From NCBI RefSeq assembly GCF_037392515.1, contig NC_090290.1, positions 25,627,753 through 25,691,752 on the forward strand: a DNA stretch of 64,000 nt, written 5' to 3'. This stretch comes from Haliotis asinina. Lineage: Eukaryota; Mollusca; Gastropoda; Lepetellida; Haliotidae. Positions within the stretch are counted from its first letter, which is position 1, and the number at the start of each line of letters is the position of its first letter. The notes below the pieces were generated by a model. It was not told the DNA's origin, ran no database searches, and worked only from the letters and a program-made list of their open reading frames with translations. Shown in pieces: positions 12,341 to 24,705 of the stretch. The translations under genes were made by a program, and so were the position numbers.

Positions 12341-12420
12341 AATGATGGGGTACGCTCGTGGTTAAAGAATTCGCTTGTCAGACCAAAAGCCGGTATTTGA
12401 TTCCCGACACAGGCACATTA
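12341..12420 (+). mobile_element. tRNA-derived SINE head, truncated
   Basis: The run tggttaaagaattcgc resembles a tRNA A-box region, and ggtatttgattccc about 30 bases later resembles a B box. The segment aligns with the head of the SINE at 62386-62540 (reverse orientation there). The SINE body and tail are missing, so this copy is a fragment. Confidence 0.65.
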
Positions 12421-13472
12421 AGACTGACGCTTAGTGTCTTGAAGATATATCATTTTGATCAAAGGCAAAGAACTTAAAACAAGGACACGTAGGTTTGAAG
12501 ATGCACAGACTAACAGGATGTATCTTGGGGTACAGGTGCAGGAAGCATCTTCAGTTATGAAATTACACTCCACAAACATCAGATAAAGGTTTGAATGACA
12601 TGCATATTTATTGGTATCTTGCCAAGCTCTGTCCTCTCTCGACACATTGTAGCGATAATGCTGCGATGACGACTTTATGGAGGCCAAATTCAGCCATCCC
12701 ATTTACAGTACTTTCTTACAGACATATAGTCAGTGAAATACTAGTATTTCCCTAATACAATTTTAAACCAGCCTTTCTTCAAGTAGCGACTTAACGCCAC
12801 ACATCGCTAGACTTGCTTATATTATAGACTTCATATAAATCATCACAGATATTTCACAAGCATGGTACAAGACCCTTAGCCTCATTAACTTATTGCATCA
12901 CCACTTTCGAGTTAAGCATTGGCAGATGTAGATGTTGCTGGAGATGTTGGTCTCGCCAGCCATCCTGTTATAGTGTCTACTTCAGGACAGCCATGTCCAA
13001 ATATTTCTACAGACCAACAACTATGTAGCCAGGCTATATGAAATTTAGTTATTATTATTCAATTTACAATCTTGATCTTTATCACTACCGCAGAATACAT
13101 TGTTTTGTCAGCTACCTTGTTCCTCTTTGTCACTTCCATTAATTATCCCCCTTGGCTGTGTCTGTCATCACATCAACTGTAGAAGGAAGTGCTATTGTTT
13201 CTCTATCTGTCCTTTGTTGAATCTTTGCTTGTCTTTTGTTGTTAAAAACTATATATATGTATGCTCACATCTATACTGTACGTGATATGTGTGTGTAGAG
13301 ACCGACACTCCGACTGTCTTTGCAGGGACGACCGCTCGCAGGATTATGCCGCTAGCAGGAAAGGTCCTGGGGTTGAGCTCACCTCATTCATGTATACTTG
13401 TTTGTCATGTCTTGTGAAACCAACTAAAGACGTTTGAACAACTAAACCATGCCTTCGTCTTCATCAACGTAT
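12421..13472. other. No gene seen
   Basis: Non-coding DNA. Open frames here are short, lack splice context and show no recognisable family. Confidence 0.5.
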
Positions 13473-13679
13473 TCATTTGTCTTCATCAACGTAATGTTCA
13501 TCAAAATCATGGGCTAATTCTCCAGTCATCCAATCCATGAGCCAATACCCAGTCGACGCACCAACCACATATGAACCCGTTGACAATACTATATTTACTG
13601 CGTAACCCGAACGCTGCACTGAGTTTTCCTGAAGGTAATAAGAGATGGTGATCCTGGGAATATCGAAGGCATTCTTCAT
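13473..13679 (-). CDS. Possible 3' terminal exon of an unrecognised membrane protein
   Basis: A minus-strand frame of 68 codons ends in a natural-looking acidic tail (HYVDEDK, stop). It holds a hydrophobic stretch GYAVNIVLSTGSYVVGASTG followed by YWLMDWMTGELAHDF. The composition looks coding rather than random. An AG at CGATATTCCCAG could be an acceptor, but I cannot find partner exons, so it may be an isolated relic. No family recognised. Confidence 0.3.
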   Translation of the reverse strand: MKNAFDIPRITISYYLQENSVQRSGYAVNIVLSTGSYVVGASTGYWLMDWMTGELAHDFDEHYVDEDK

Positions 13680-14329
13680 TTAGGGAGTAAGTATTACAGT
13701 AAGGGCTAAGCGGAAGGGGAAATATTATTGTTCTGTGACTGGGATACAGACTGGGATAAGATATGGAAAACAAACAACTTGAACAACAGACTACTGGTTG
13801 GGTCTTTCGATTTGCTTCGAATGTACATCTTGTTCAAACTGGAAAGTATACATTTATCGAATGTTTGAATATGATTCAAAAGTATAACAGCACGAGTATC
13901 CATTTTGTCTTTTGTGTTCTACCTATCCCTACTAGATTAGGAACTAGTTTCTGAAATGAACATATTTTACAGAAAAAAGTTCATAGTAAAACATAAGAAT
14001 AAAATATAATGTAAAGGAGCTCTGTGACTTTCTCCTGAAGCTGTGGAAATCTAGACTTGTCACATTTTCTAGGCTTGCGTGGACTTGAATATATTTGCTT
14101 CAGAGTCTGTATGACTGACTGCGTCCATGCATGCGCTAATCACATGTGTCTCCAGGTCATAGACAATCAGTGGTTTACGGGTCCGTATTGCAATTCTCGT
14201 GCATGTGTTAGTTACGCGGCATGGACGGTTCCTGACATCACTCTTTGATTATGATTCACAAACACATGCTTATGGTATGGTCGGAATCGTGCCACGGGTT
14301 AGCATGTATTTATCGTGAAAACAGTTTTT

Positions 14330-14720
14330 GGCATGTAGGTGGCCATGTCAAAACATTTGATTACAGAACAGTCTCGTTTTCGTTTACTCATTTCCGTTCT
14401 ATTGCGCAACGTAGTGCGATAACCAGACCAAAATTTTTGGACTATGTCATTGACTAGAGTAACTGGATGCATTCACATTAATCAGTATGATTTCATAAGT
14501 CTAAGCACTTGTATATTGCAACTCTACGCTTCTTCCAATCTTAGCAAACACGTCGTACAGCATGCTTTGTCGTATATAGCGATATAACCTGAGTTGTTTG
14601 TGATGTCTATTTTCACCTTCACACGAGAAAATCCGGATCGGCTGAAAGGTAGGTCATTGTCTGTAAAGGTTAATGAGACTTATAGACTGTATGTTTCTGT
14701 ATGTTGAGACTTGCTTTCAT
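14330..14720 (+). repeat. Local duplication, diverged copy 1
   Basis: Segments here recur downstream in the same order. The block gtcaaaacatttgattacag … attgcgcaacgtagtgcgataacc … resembles 15806-15930. The block agaaaatccggatcggctga … gttaatgagac … resembles 16335-16415. Divergence is roughly 20-25%, and extra sequence separates the blocks in copy 2. Confidence 0.65.
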
Positions 14721-15805
14721 ACAAAGGCCTAAATGTTCGATCACCAAGAGCGGTAAAGTGCCATTCTGTTGGGACGCTGAGGACACTTGCGAGGACAAAG
14801 GGGCAACGCATCACCACTGAACAATTTAATCCCTCGAAACATCCACCTCACAAGATGTTCCAACACCACAGATAACACGTAACTGATACTGGTAGCACGA
14901 GCGAGGGCAGCTTAATAAGACGTGCTAGCTAGCAGAATACTGCTGTCTTTATCGTGCTATTTTGGTGATAAGAAAGATGAGGTCACGTGAATGTTGATTT
15001 CAAAAGTACTAAAATAAAATTACATGAACCAAGTAATTCACATGATGATCTTGCTTGGGCACAGGAAACGTGAACATATACGAACCGTTCATATACATGT
15101 CCCTGAAATCAGGTATGAGACATAAATATCGAAGGTGAATAAACATTTTCAAATTTTCAAATTTACATTTGTTTTATTACAATTGTTACAATTTGTTTTC
15201 CCACCAAAGTAAATTCACGTGTTTCACAACTGTGTAAACGTGGAACGAAATCGGAATTTTCAGCACTCATTGAAATTCAAAGGAATGCACTGAAAATACT
15301 GTATTTACCTGGGTGTCTGTTTTGCAGTTCATGTTTGGAAATACCTGACAATCCGGTGGGGCATACATGAACGAGGTGCTTGAAATCTGTGCCAGAAGGT
15401 AGGAAATATCTGCAAACATACGTAAACCCGGTCATAGCGTATATTTCCTACTGTGTTTGCGTTTATTTCAATGGTGTACTATCCAGCTTTTGATTATGTT
15501 TGTACTGAAAGTGTACTAAATGACCACTGAAACTCTCGCGAAAATGGGTGACAATGAACTCCCCATACTGCGTGTCTTATTGGACGACTCAAGGACACCT
15601 GGTCAATACCGAGTGTAACCTCCATGAGTGCATGACATTGTCCTCCTCCTCATACCCCCTATCAGCCTTATCATGTGAAAGGCCAGTCAATGTCATTCCA
15701 CGTGTGAAGCAGCTACAGGAGGATCACTTTGTTGTACACAGTACGACCAATCATGTCCCAAATAGGCCCCAAAGGGTTATGGTCGGGGCTCATTCAGCTT
15801 AGTTC

Positions 15806-16415
15806 TCAAGTCAAAACATTGATGACAGACCAGTCTCGTTTCCTGATACAGGGTTCCGTCCTGTTGCGCAACATAGTGCGATAACCATTCCAGAATTTCT
15901 AGACTTATTCATTTAATTGAATGCATAAAATTTAATCAATATGATTTGCAACACAACGCTCCTTCTAATCTTCGCAAACACGTCGTCAGATGGAAACCTG
16001 GAAATCTCAAAACGAGGCCCTGCCGAAAGAAAAGATCGGCGGTCTGATACGGACGTCATATTTTATAACAGAACTACACTGAAAAAACCCTGCAAAAAGC
16101 ACATAACAGGTGTAACCAGTGAGCCATACGCATTGTGAATCATTTTGCGACCTCATCAAACGGGAATGCTGATAGGTCTGTGATTTCTTATGTCTAAACC
16201 TCAATAAAATATAGAAATACGGTGTTATTAAAGTTTAAAATTAAAATTCATTTTTAAATACCACGTCCTTATGAAACAATGACTTGGAATGCAGTGTATC
16301 CAGAGTTGTTGTTGGTGTTTATTTTCACTTTCACAGGAGAAAATTCGGATCGGCTGAAATGGAAGCCATCGTCTGAATGGGTTAATGAGACGCATGTTTC
16401 GGTATGTGTGTATAA
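15806..16415 (+). repeat. Local duplication, diverged copy 2
   Basis: Second copy of the blocks at 14330-14720, now spread over about 600 bases. It contains the exon candidate at 16346-16409. Confidence 0.6.
16346..16409 (+). CDS. Candidate internal exon, unrecognised
   Basis: After the acceptor-like tattttcactttcacag comes an open stretch coding about 22 residues (GENSDRLKWKPSSEWVNETH …), then a donor-like gtatgt. The paralogous block near 14625-14700 keeps parts of the same sequence but lacks a clean acceptor. No partner exons or family are evident. Confidence 0.2.
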
Positions 16416-16419
16416 ATAC

Positions 16420-17382
16420 TGGCATTGTATTTTCTATAGAATGTCGTTCTTTCTCACCTTGGCATCTGCAATGTTATCTCGTGTGCAAATAGTTTCCCAT
16501 GGTCCTTTTTTTCTTCAACCATATTGGGCCTTACTATCTGGACAGTGTTTCTTGTTGAAACATGAGCACTACGTAGTGATATAAAAACACACGTTTCGTG
16601 TTCCCTTAAATCGATATATGCCAGTCCTGACCCGAAAGAATTCAAGCGAATGTTTCTTTTTGCTTTTGTAAGAGGAGCAGTATGACATCGTGCATGTCTG
16701 CTACTGTTACAAATGTGGGTTGCAGTTGACATTCCTTTAACTGTACTATTTGTTTTGTTGGTCATGATCCTTTAGTGTTATCGGAGACATTCTGAACAAG
16801 CGGTCCTTTCGTGTAGAGTGACGAATCGCCGACAGGGTTCAGCAAGTTAGCAGTGCTGTGTTCTCTCACCCACTATCAAGGAACGGCAGATACTATTGGA
16901 ACCTCTCTACGCCCATGCATGCGACGCGCTGAAAGACGAGAGCTCCGACTGGTGCATGATCCGGTCCCAATATTCCCCTATCGTTCGCCATAACACCATG
17001 TCCTGTCCGTACAAGCCCGGCCTCCGCTGTATATTTAGACATTTTCGGCCAATGTGTGAAACAATGATATTGCACCAAATATATCACTGTCCGTTTCCTG
17101 CTCTAGTAATTTGTGGTTTCACATGTTTTAGGTCTCTTGGCCTTACAACACCTACATATGCTACAACATTAATAACTTGGGGCATTTCCTCCCTCGTCAA
17201 CAAGACTTGCTGATTCGCGATAATTCACCCATGTCTCCAGTCACATGTACTGGTTGTTGTCCATGTGGGAATTCCAGGGCAAAATAGGTGGAGGCACAAT
17301 GAGATAACCCATTATCCCTACAAGGTTACACGCAAGTAAAAACGCACACCATTCTGTTGTTTTGTGTTGAATGTTATGACTG
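16420..17382. other. No gene seen
   Basis: Non-coding, moderately AT-rich sequence. Short frames occur on both strands without splice context. Confidence 0.5.
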
Positions 17383-17921
17383 CAGAGCTCCAGAAAATTT
17401 TCCAAGCAATTGGGTATTTACTCCCATGTCTGTTTATTTATGAGTAATTGCATTTTTTAGGAGTAATTAGCGTTTTATATACTCCCACTAGTTAAAAGAA
17501 TTGAGTATTTTTACACAGAGTTTCCTATCCTTATTGGGTACTTAACTCTTCTACATATATAAATATATATGCATCTCAATAGACTGAAAGTTTTTACTAA
17601 TTGTTATAGTACCAAACATTTGGCAACCACTTCTAAATACTCAACTTGTGACTTGTGAGTAAATCCCGGACAGTGGCTACGGGTATAATAGTATATGTAT
17701 ATATATAGGCATCGCCTACCATTAGCTAATGGTGTTGTAGAGTTTGGGCAAATTCTCAAACCAATTTAATTACTTGAGAAATGTACGCAAGGTATTATAG
17801 ACCTATTGTGTTTCAAGTGATTCCTGTGTTGTTTTTTTGTACGCCCAGATTTGTAATGAACTGAGTAAGTGTGATTTTTATTGAGTAAAATACGCAAATA
17901 CGCGCCTTATCTGGAGCTCTG
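17383..17921. mobile_element. MITE family M1 with CAGAGCTCCAG inverted ends
   Basis: The left end cagagctccaga and the right end tctggagctctg are inverted copies, 539 bases apart. The same sequence occurs in opposite orientation at 57528-58322, including the ends and the interior motif taccattagctaatgg. There is no coding capacity. Ends beginning CAGAG suggest a hAT-type non-autonomous element, but I could not find a convincing 8-bp target duplication. Confidence 0.75.
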
Positions 17922-17984
17922 CGGTGATATTGCCTATGGGCAGCGAAAACAGTCTTGGAATGAACCCAACCAGCCAAACAACAG

Positions 17985-18170
17985 GAAGTTTAGATAAACA
18001 TCTAGTCTCTGAAGCTTAGACCAACACCTAGTCTCTGAAGCTTAGACCAACACCTAGTCTCTGAAGCTTAGACCAACACCTAGTCTCTGAAGCTTAGATC
18101 AACATCTAGTTTCTGAAACCTAGACCAACACCTGGTCTCTGAAGCTTAGACCAACACCTAGTTTCTGAAA
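17985..18170. repeat. 26-bp tandem repeat, about 7 copies
   Basis: The unit agcttagaccaacacctagt plus ctctga is repeated with few changes. The outer copies are more diverged than the central three. Confidence 0.95.
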
Positions 18171-18563
18171 TGAAAAAAAGTTCCTAAATTATTTTCATAA
18201 AATATCACTGTCGCATTGAGAATAGGTCCTATTTGTTTAAGAAAAACAAAAATACAAAAGTCAGATTGTCAAACATTTTAATTAAACACGTAAACAAAAG
18301 ACATCATGAACAAAAATAATGTAGTGTCCTTCACGATGACATATATCATCGTGTTCCTGTACATCCAGCTCCATGTAACGGTAGGTTGATTCTGCTGAAG
18401 ATTATATATCCCACCCCATGAATACAGCCGAACAGTCTGTGGCTTCGTGCCACCATTCAACTACGTCACACTACAACGTAGGTGTCGATCACACATACTT
18501 TCCGGCACCTGCTTTCTCTGAAATACGTTCAACAATAAATACAGGTCCTTCAGTGTTGTCATC

Positions 18564-21338
18564 TCACCTATCGTCAGTTTTATAATCAGTACTTCCGTAT
18601 AGAACATGGCGGAATATCTGCCCAAGGGTGGTGTTTAAACGGTTAATGTCAGAAAACCCTTTGGGGAGTGGGGTGCGATTCGTCCAGACGTGAATTGCGT
18701 AGTTATCCCTCCATTGGTAGTCGTTCTTCTTAAACAGCAAGTCCGACTCGAACCAGTTCGGTTTGTACAGTCTATCTGACTCCATGTGGATGCTCTTAGG
18801 GTTCTTGTGCCACATGTCCCGGGGGACGTGGAGCGAGTTCTTGTAGAACTCCTTGTTGTTGTACGTCCGGTAGCCTTCGTACCACTCTCTGACAAACTTG
18901 GACCCCCTCTTGGCAAGGATGATGGCGTTGCCCATTCCCGTGCCGTTGTCGAGTAGTCCCATGGTGATGTCGTAGTCTAGCAGTGGTTCCAGGGGTCGAG
19001 TGACCACCATATCGGTGTCCAGATAGATGCCGCCATTAGCTGCCAGGACAAACATATATAATTACATGGCTATGGCTGAAGGGGACGTTTAACAGTTAAC
19101 AGATTCCACTTTGCTGTAAACTAACTTAGCTGCCTCTTGACCCGTCAGGTATGTGAATGAACCAACTGCGATTAATACGCAAAACGTCGGTTTCTCTGCC
19201 CACAATAAACGTTTGATCGTTTGCTGTTTTACTCAGCACAATCTTGCTAATTGCTTGCAACGTGTAAAGAATCGCGTCTGGACCAGACTGTCCAATGACT
19301 GAACATAAATCTGCGTATTTACGATACAATGCCATGGTTCAACCAAATCACCGAATCTGACCACCCGACCCGACCCGTATATCAAGAGAATGTTGCTGCT
19401 AGGCAGGACCAGGTTGACCTGGTATCACTCACTACTGTATTTATGAGCAGTGTTTGTCAGACAGCCTGCCCCTCTACCATAGTATGGAACAGCACAATTA
19501 CATGACTGTATATATTGTGACACTGACGTAGAGGGCGTAGTTGTAACTGCTGATGCCGATGTAAGATGGTGTAAGCTAAGACCAACCAGCGAACTGAGGA
19601 ACAAACTGTTACATTCAATGAATAGCCGTTGTAGATTTTCGTCGTATATTCAGTCACTCAGAATAGCTCAATTCTTCCACCTGAACCCTATTACGCCTGC
19701 TGCTCTATTTGGAATATTTTATTGGAGTCATACAACTTTGGTCGTTCAGTGAGTGAGTTTAGCTTTACGTCGCACTCAGCAATATTCCAGCTATATGGCG
19801 GTGGTCTGTAAATAATCGAGCCTGGACCAGATGATCCTGTTATCAACAGCATGAGCATCGATCTGCGCGACTGGGAACCAATGGCATGTGTAAACCGAAG
19901 CAGCGAGTCTGACCACCCGATCCCGTTAGTTGCCTCTTACGACAAGCATAGTCACCTTTTATGGCAAGCATGGGTTGCTGAGGGCCTGTTCTACTCTGGA
20001 CCTTCACGGGCCATTTATGGTCGTTATATAGCCAAATACGATTACTGAAGTTGTTTGCTGTCTTCAAAAGTAAGAGCAGCATACAATGTATCTCCTTAAC
20101 GTAACCAAATCATGTATCAGCCAGTTATCAAGTTCACTGGACCTCACTAGATATTTTCGAAACGTTCGTAGCCCTACGAACTGCTTAAGCCCACACACTG
20201 GCTGTGATCAGAGACTGCTTACCACAACCAACAAGTTTTTTTTATGTAACGAGTAGATTATTTACTTGTTTGTGTACACAACCGAGATTAGACTACTGAT
20301 CACGACCTCATACTCGGGCATGCATACTGTTTCAAGCTCCGCGAACCTATTCACTGCGCACACGTTATGGGCGCAGCGCAGAACAGGTGTTGAAACAACT
20401 TTTTCCCCCAGCGCTGGGGGAAATTTGGTGAAACGTTTAAACACCGATTTCGTGGGCTTTTTCATCGCGTTTTTTCAACTTTATAGGTTGAATTGACATT
20501 TGTGATGATTTGTTTCGGTAAGTGCATACCGAAAGGTAAAAGAATCTGCAAAGTTGTGTTTTACGTTGCATGTGACCTTTAAGAATTCTTACGACTGCGA
20601 ACGTTTCGTGAATAATGGCCTAGACCTACAATTACAATGACACTTACCGTACAGAGCCTGTAGTCTGACCAAGTCTGACAAGTGATGCTTCCACGTCACT
20701 GGTTTGCCGCTTATCCCAGGGGGCCTCTCCCTGAAGACGAACCTCACCCCCGGGACGTCCCTCAGAACCTGCGTCCACCAAACACCACTGGGATGGGCGT
20801 CTCCTATCAGGTAGATAGCTGAGGGGTTTATAAACCGCCTGGCGGACACTACACTTACGTAATGATAGAACTGAAAAGTGTAAGGTCCGAAGATAACATA
20901 GTACACAATTTTGGGCACTTTTTTGTCACTTCCGGTACGTCTGCATGCATTTTCGTCATGGATATCGCTCATTCCAATTTGTGCGAAGAACCATCTACAT
21001 ATGACGTCACTGCTCTTTGCCTTTTCGTCACAGAATAAGTCCTGATTTACAGTATTAAAGGAAGGGTCGGCGCTGAGCAGTAAGTCCCGCACGGTGCAGT
21101 TCTGCGAGGTTGAATAGTCAAGGAGTTCATCTACTTCGTTTCCGGTATGATCATGTACGTCATGTATTTTATTGCTGTATAACAGCTTGGTTTCAAGAAC
21201 CTGTGCTATGTCCACATATTTAACGCGTTCAGCGTACTCCCTTAATCTATTGTTCACCAAGAGAGTTACAAGGATCACTAACAAGAGGATGACGTATTTC
21301 CATATACGATGATTCATGATATAGAAGCGTGACGCCAT
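18564..21338 (-). CDS. Golgi glycosyltransferase, DXD sugar-binding family, two exons, complete (388 aa)
   Basis: Exon 1 (21338-20648) codes 230 residues and ends TACG at the donor GTAAGTG. Exon 2 (19039-18564) follows TTTGTCCTGGCAG and restores the frame (G plus CT gives Ala), ending at TGA. The protein has a short cytoplasmic N-terminus, one membrane anchor (about residues 15-28), a stem and a catalytic domain from about residue 141 (VPKIVYYVIFG). The DXD motif is residues 238-240 in GGIYLDTDMVV, formed across the splice, followed by MGNAIILA, the NYAIHVW block and the C-terminal LGQIFRHVLYGS. This order is typical of type II Golgi transferases of the Gly_transf_sug family (related to alpha-1,4-galactosyl/GlcNAc transferases); donor and acceptor sugars cannot be read from sequence. 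The start sits in a perfect Kozak context (gccgccATGG) with an in-frame TGA shortly upstream. The single intron (1608 bp) holds two SINEs and an R1 repeat. Confidence 0.88.
19225..19385 (-). mobile_element. SINE S1, degenerate copy in intron
   Basis: Reading the plus strand, cactcagca-like, tctggaccagac and ctgaccacccga blocks occur in the same order and spacing as in the copy at 19747-20017, with heavy decay. SINE sense is the minus strand. Confidence 0.6.
19747..20017 (-). mobile_element. SINE S1 with 8-bp target duplication
   Basis: A full copy lies antisense on the plus strand, starting gtgagtgagtttagctttac and running through cagcaatattccagctatat and tctgaccacccgatcccgtt to the head. 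It is flanked by the direct repeat TGGTCGTT at 19739-19746 and 20018-20025, a target-site duplication. It lies in the glycosyltransferase intron, in the same orientation as that gene. Confidence 0.85.
20238..20470 (-). repeat. Interspersed repeat family R1, inverted copy
   Basis: Reverse-complement copy of 8341-8575, with the same central palindrome cccccagcgctggggg and ctgcgctgcgcccataacg core (seen reversed). About 15% diverged. It lies in the glycosyltransferase intron. Confidence 0.8.
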
Positions 21339-21378
21339 GGCGGCGTCTCACTGACTTGACGGACGCCTTTCGTAGCTG

Positions 21379-21722
21379 ATGTTTGTCCTTCACCTCTGTT
21401 TGGTGGACTTGTCGAAGATAGTCCTTCACCTCTGTTTGGTGGACATGTGGATGATTGTCCTTCACCTCTGTTTGGTGGACTTGTCGAAGATAGTCCTTCA
21501 CCTCTGTTTGGTGGACTTGTGGATGATTGTCCTTCACCTCTGTTTAGTGGACTTGTCGAAGATTGTCCTTCACCTCTGTTTAGTGAACTTGTGGATGATT
21601 GTTCTTCACCTCTGTTTGGTGGACTTGTGGATGATTGTCCTTCACCTCTGTTTGGTGAACTTGTTTATGATTGTTCTTCACCTCTGTTTGGTGGACTTGT
21701 GCAAGATGGTCCTGTTTGCTGG
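21379..21722. repeat. 36-bp minisatellite, about 9.5 copies, upstream of the glycosyltransferase start
   Basis: Two variants of a 36-base unit alternate: ttcacctctgtttggtggac followed by either ttgtcgaagatagtcc or ttgtggatgattgtcc. Because 36 is a multiple of three, long frames stay open on both strands; I treat these as by-products. The array begins 41 bases upstream of the glycosyltransferase start codon, so it lies in the 5' untranslated region or promoter. Confidence 0.95.
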
Positions 21723-22099
21723 ACTTCTGTAACAGGTTCTCCCTTCACCTGTTGTGATGGGCTTCTGCAACTGGTGTTGTTGTTGAGCTTGATTCTGTGG
21801 AAATGAAGATATAATACTTTCAGGTTTGAATAACTTCATAAGTTGCCGGAAGTTATCGAGTATTCACAATTATTATGGAAGGCAATTTACAAGGTACCGC
21901 GTGCTGCAAGTCAACAAAATGATAAATCATTTAGCATTGACATTCCAGTATGTAGTACGAGGTATGATATAGTACGTAGTTCTTTCACACAGCTACTAAA
22001 GTCTACAAGCCCAAATAGATGGCTCAAACAAACCTCATCCCGTTTTTCTACCCAACATGAACCCTATCATGTCTGTATTCTATTTTGGAACATTTGACT

Positions 22100-24160
22100 G
22101 GTGGCATACGGTAGTTACATAGCCAAATAATGTACACTGAAACGGGATCGAGAGTTTTATCTCCCGTTCTATCTATCTCCTCGTTTGGTTGGATATGCAT
22201 GTTGTCGATCACGAAACTCCGTGAATGTGTTGCCGTAAGACGTCATCTGTAAAATATATCCCAGCCCCCGTCTATCTTGATTCTGCGCGTTTCGTATACC
22301 GTCTTAAAGAAAGGGAAATACTAATGAAAGAAGACTGATGTAAAGACGATACCTTGATTTGTGGAGGTCTGAACGTGTCTCATGGCTCGAGGTTGAAATG
22401 CTTGATGAACTTGATCAACAACTTTTGATTGTGTACATTTATCATAAGCTTTTCGTGACAGCTTGCTAACATGTCATTATAGTTTCATAATTTTAGTTTA
22501 AAATGAATTCGCTTGTGCAAAAACTTCGTTGTTACAATTTGAAAGTGTCTTATTTCCACCTGTGTGTGTCAAAGATGACATGCACCGCAGTCAGCAAGGA
22601 TGTAAAGATCCGTATGTGTATTACAGTCACTAATTATGCTTCACTTAAGTGATCTAATAAGTGAAACATGATTCGCTTCTTAAATTACTTGGGTCTTCTA
22701 ATGCGATTGTATTCAGCAAAGGCGCTCCCAAATAAGCAATGAAAAGTTCACGGTTCGGATACCGTGGTAAAAGACCTTTAAATTTGGGCATAATTTAGCT
22801 ATTATACAAAACATTGAAAAATAGGGTAAGTTGATTTTGTTGGATGGACAACCTTCAGTGCCGGTGACCCGTCCACTCTTCTGCGGACCCAAAGATTAAG
22901 GCAATACGTTTTTATCCGACGTAACAGGGTGGTTAACATGGAGATAGTTGTTGTCACGTGTAAGTCTAGTCAGTGAGTCTGATGTACCTGTCTGAGAGTG
23001 AGTATTTTGTAACAGTTCAAACAAAACTTCCTGTTACCCGTAAAGAAAACATTTTCAAATATACTAACAACCTAATATACCAACAACTATCAAAATCCAA
23101 GTTATTAATATAGAATTTCCCCGTCAACGGACACCATGTCTATTATTGATTTCGGATGTTATTATTTTCTAAACAAGAAAATACGATTCAAGCCATGACA
23201 CAAAATGGAGATCGATATTCCCAATGTAACAATGAAAATAGACTCATATATGAATTTATGTAATTTGGAACTCAATCTTACAAACTCTAAAACATCTACT
23301 ACTATCAGAATAATTTGATAGCACTGTTTAAGTGGATGTGCATGGAGAATCAAATATGTGTTGTTCTTCAGATAATGGTTAAAACGAAATAGGAAAAAAA
23401 AATGCTCTCGAGCACCTGTGTCCCCACTTTAATACTCTATATACGTATGATTAATTCAGAAACCTGGTGAACATTCTCTGGTAGATTTGAGACAGCACAC
23501 ACACAACGCCATGTATCCGATGACATTGTTTATTCACAACAATATGAAAACGCTACAGTCTGAGATATCGTGAAGACTACCAAAGATCGTATAAATTAAC
23601 GGATTTAGAAAACAGTTTGTGGATAACTCCTTTTAAACATGTGTATTACGCTGTCGCACCTTAGGTATTGATACAAATACATGAACTCCAGGCTTTGGAA
23701 TAAACCCAGTTCACGTATACTGATATACCAAACACAAACTCCAACTGTGAAGTAGAGACGGGTTTTAGTTACAGTTGAGGCGGTTGAACCTTTTAGACAA
23801 AACTGCCCTAAAAACCTGTAAAATTTACATTTCTAAACATAATGACAACTCTTACCTGTGACCAAGGTATTTTCTGTCACCCTCCTCGTTGTCATCAACC
23901 ACTGTGTCCTTCGTCCGTGTCCGTCACAGGTTTATTTTGCTCAACTTGCCCAAGGGTAGAGCCAATCAGATGATGGCACTGTCTCCTTACTGCGCATTTC
24001 TACCTGCACTGCTTACCTCCCTTAGTGTAAATCATATTTCTATTTCCACTTATTTCTGAGTGAACTGTGTTTGTTTAACGCGAAACTAACAACATCCAAA
24101 ACGGTTTGTATCCAGTCTGGACCAAGCAGGCCATTTGCTGACAAGCAACAACCAATGACT
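22100..24160. other. No gene seen; possible 5' untranslated exon
   Basis: About 2 kb without coding sequence. The minus strand has a good donor (CACAG then GTAAGAG) at 23856/23855, after about 100 bases of GC-richer sequence. It could be a 5' untranslated exon of the glycosyltransferase gene, but nothing confirms it. Confidence 0.3.
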
Positions 24161-24705
24161 CACATACCTACATGATGATAATAACACGATACCTGACTCA
24201 CATACTCCATAATGATAATAATACGACACCTTACTCATATACCCATAATAACACGATATTCGACTCAAAATCTCCATAATGATAATAACACGATGCTTAA
24301 CTCACGTATCCCATAATGATAACACGACACCTGACTCACATAATGATAATAACACGATGCTTAACTCACATATCCCATAATGATAACACGACACCTGACT
24401 CACATAATGATAATAACACGATGCTTAACTCACATATCCCATAATGATAACACGACACCTGACTCACATAATGATAATAACACGATGCTTAACTCACGTA
24501 TCCCATAATGATAACACGACACCTGACTCACATAATGATAATAACACGATGCTTAACTCACGTATCCCATAATGATAACACGACACCTGACTCACATAAT
24601 GATAATAACACGATGCTTAACTCACATATCCCATAATGATAACACGACACCTGACTCACATAATGATAATAACACAACACCTGACTCACATACCCACACA
24701 ATGGG
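24160..24705. repeat. 64-bp composite tandem repeat, about 8 copies
   Basis: The unit joins two related halves: taatgataataacacgatgc plus ttaactcacatatccca (37 bases), and taatgataacacgacacctg plus actcaca (27 bases). The central copies are nearly identical; the left edge is degenerate. Confidence 0.95.

Noticed and set aside
12341-12420. tRNA gene
   Set aside because: The cloverleaf is incomplete and the sequence matches the head of SINE S2.
18635-18916. 93-codon frame rich in Thr/Arg/Ser
   Set aside because: It is an alternative frame of glycosyltransferase exon 2, which has the supported reading.
21379-21806. Overlapping 117- and 119-codon frames
   Set aside because: Product of the 36-bp minisatellite in the glycosyltransferase leader.
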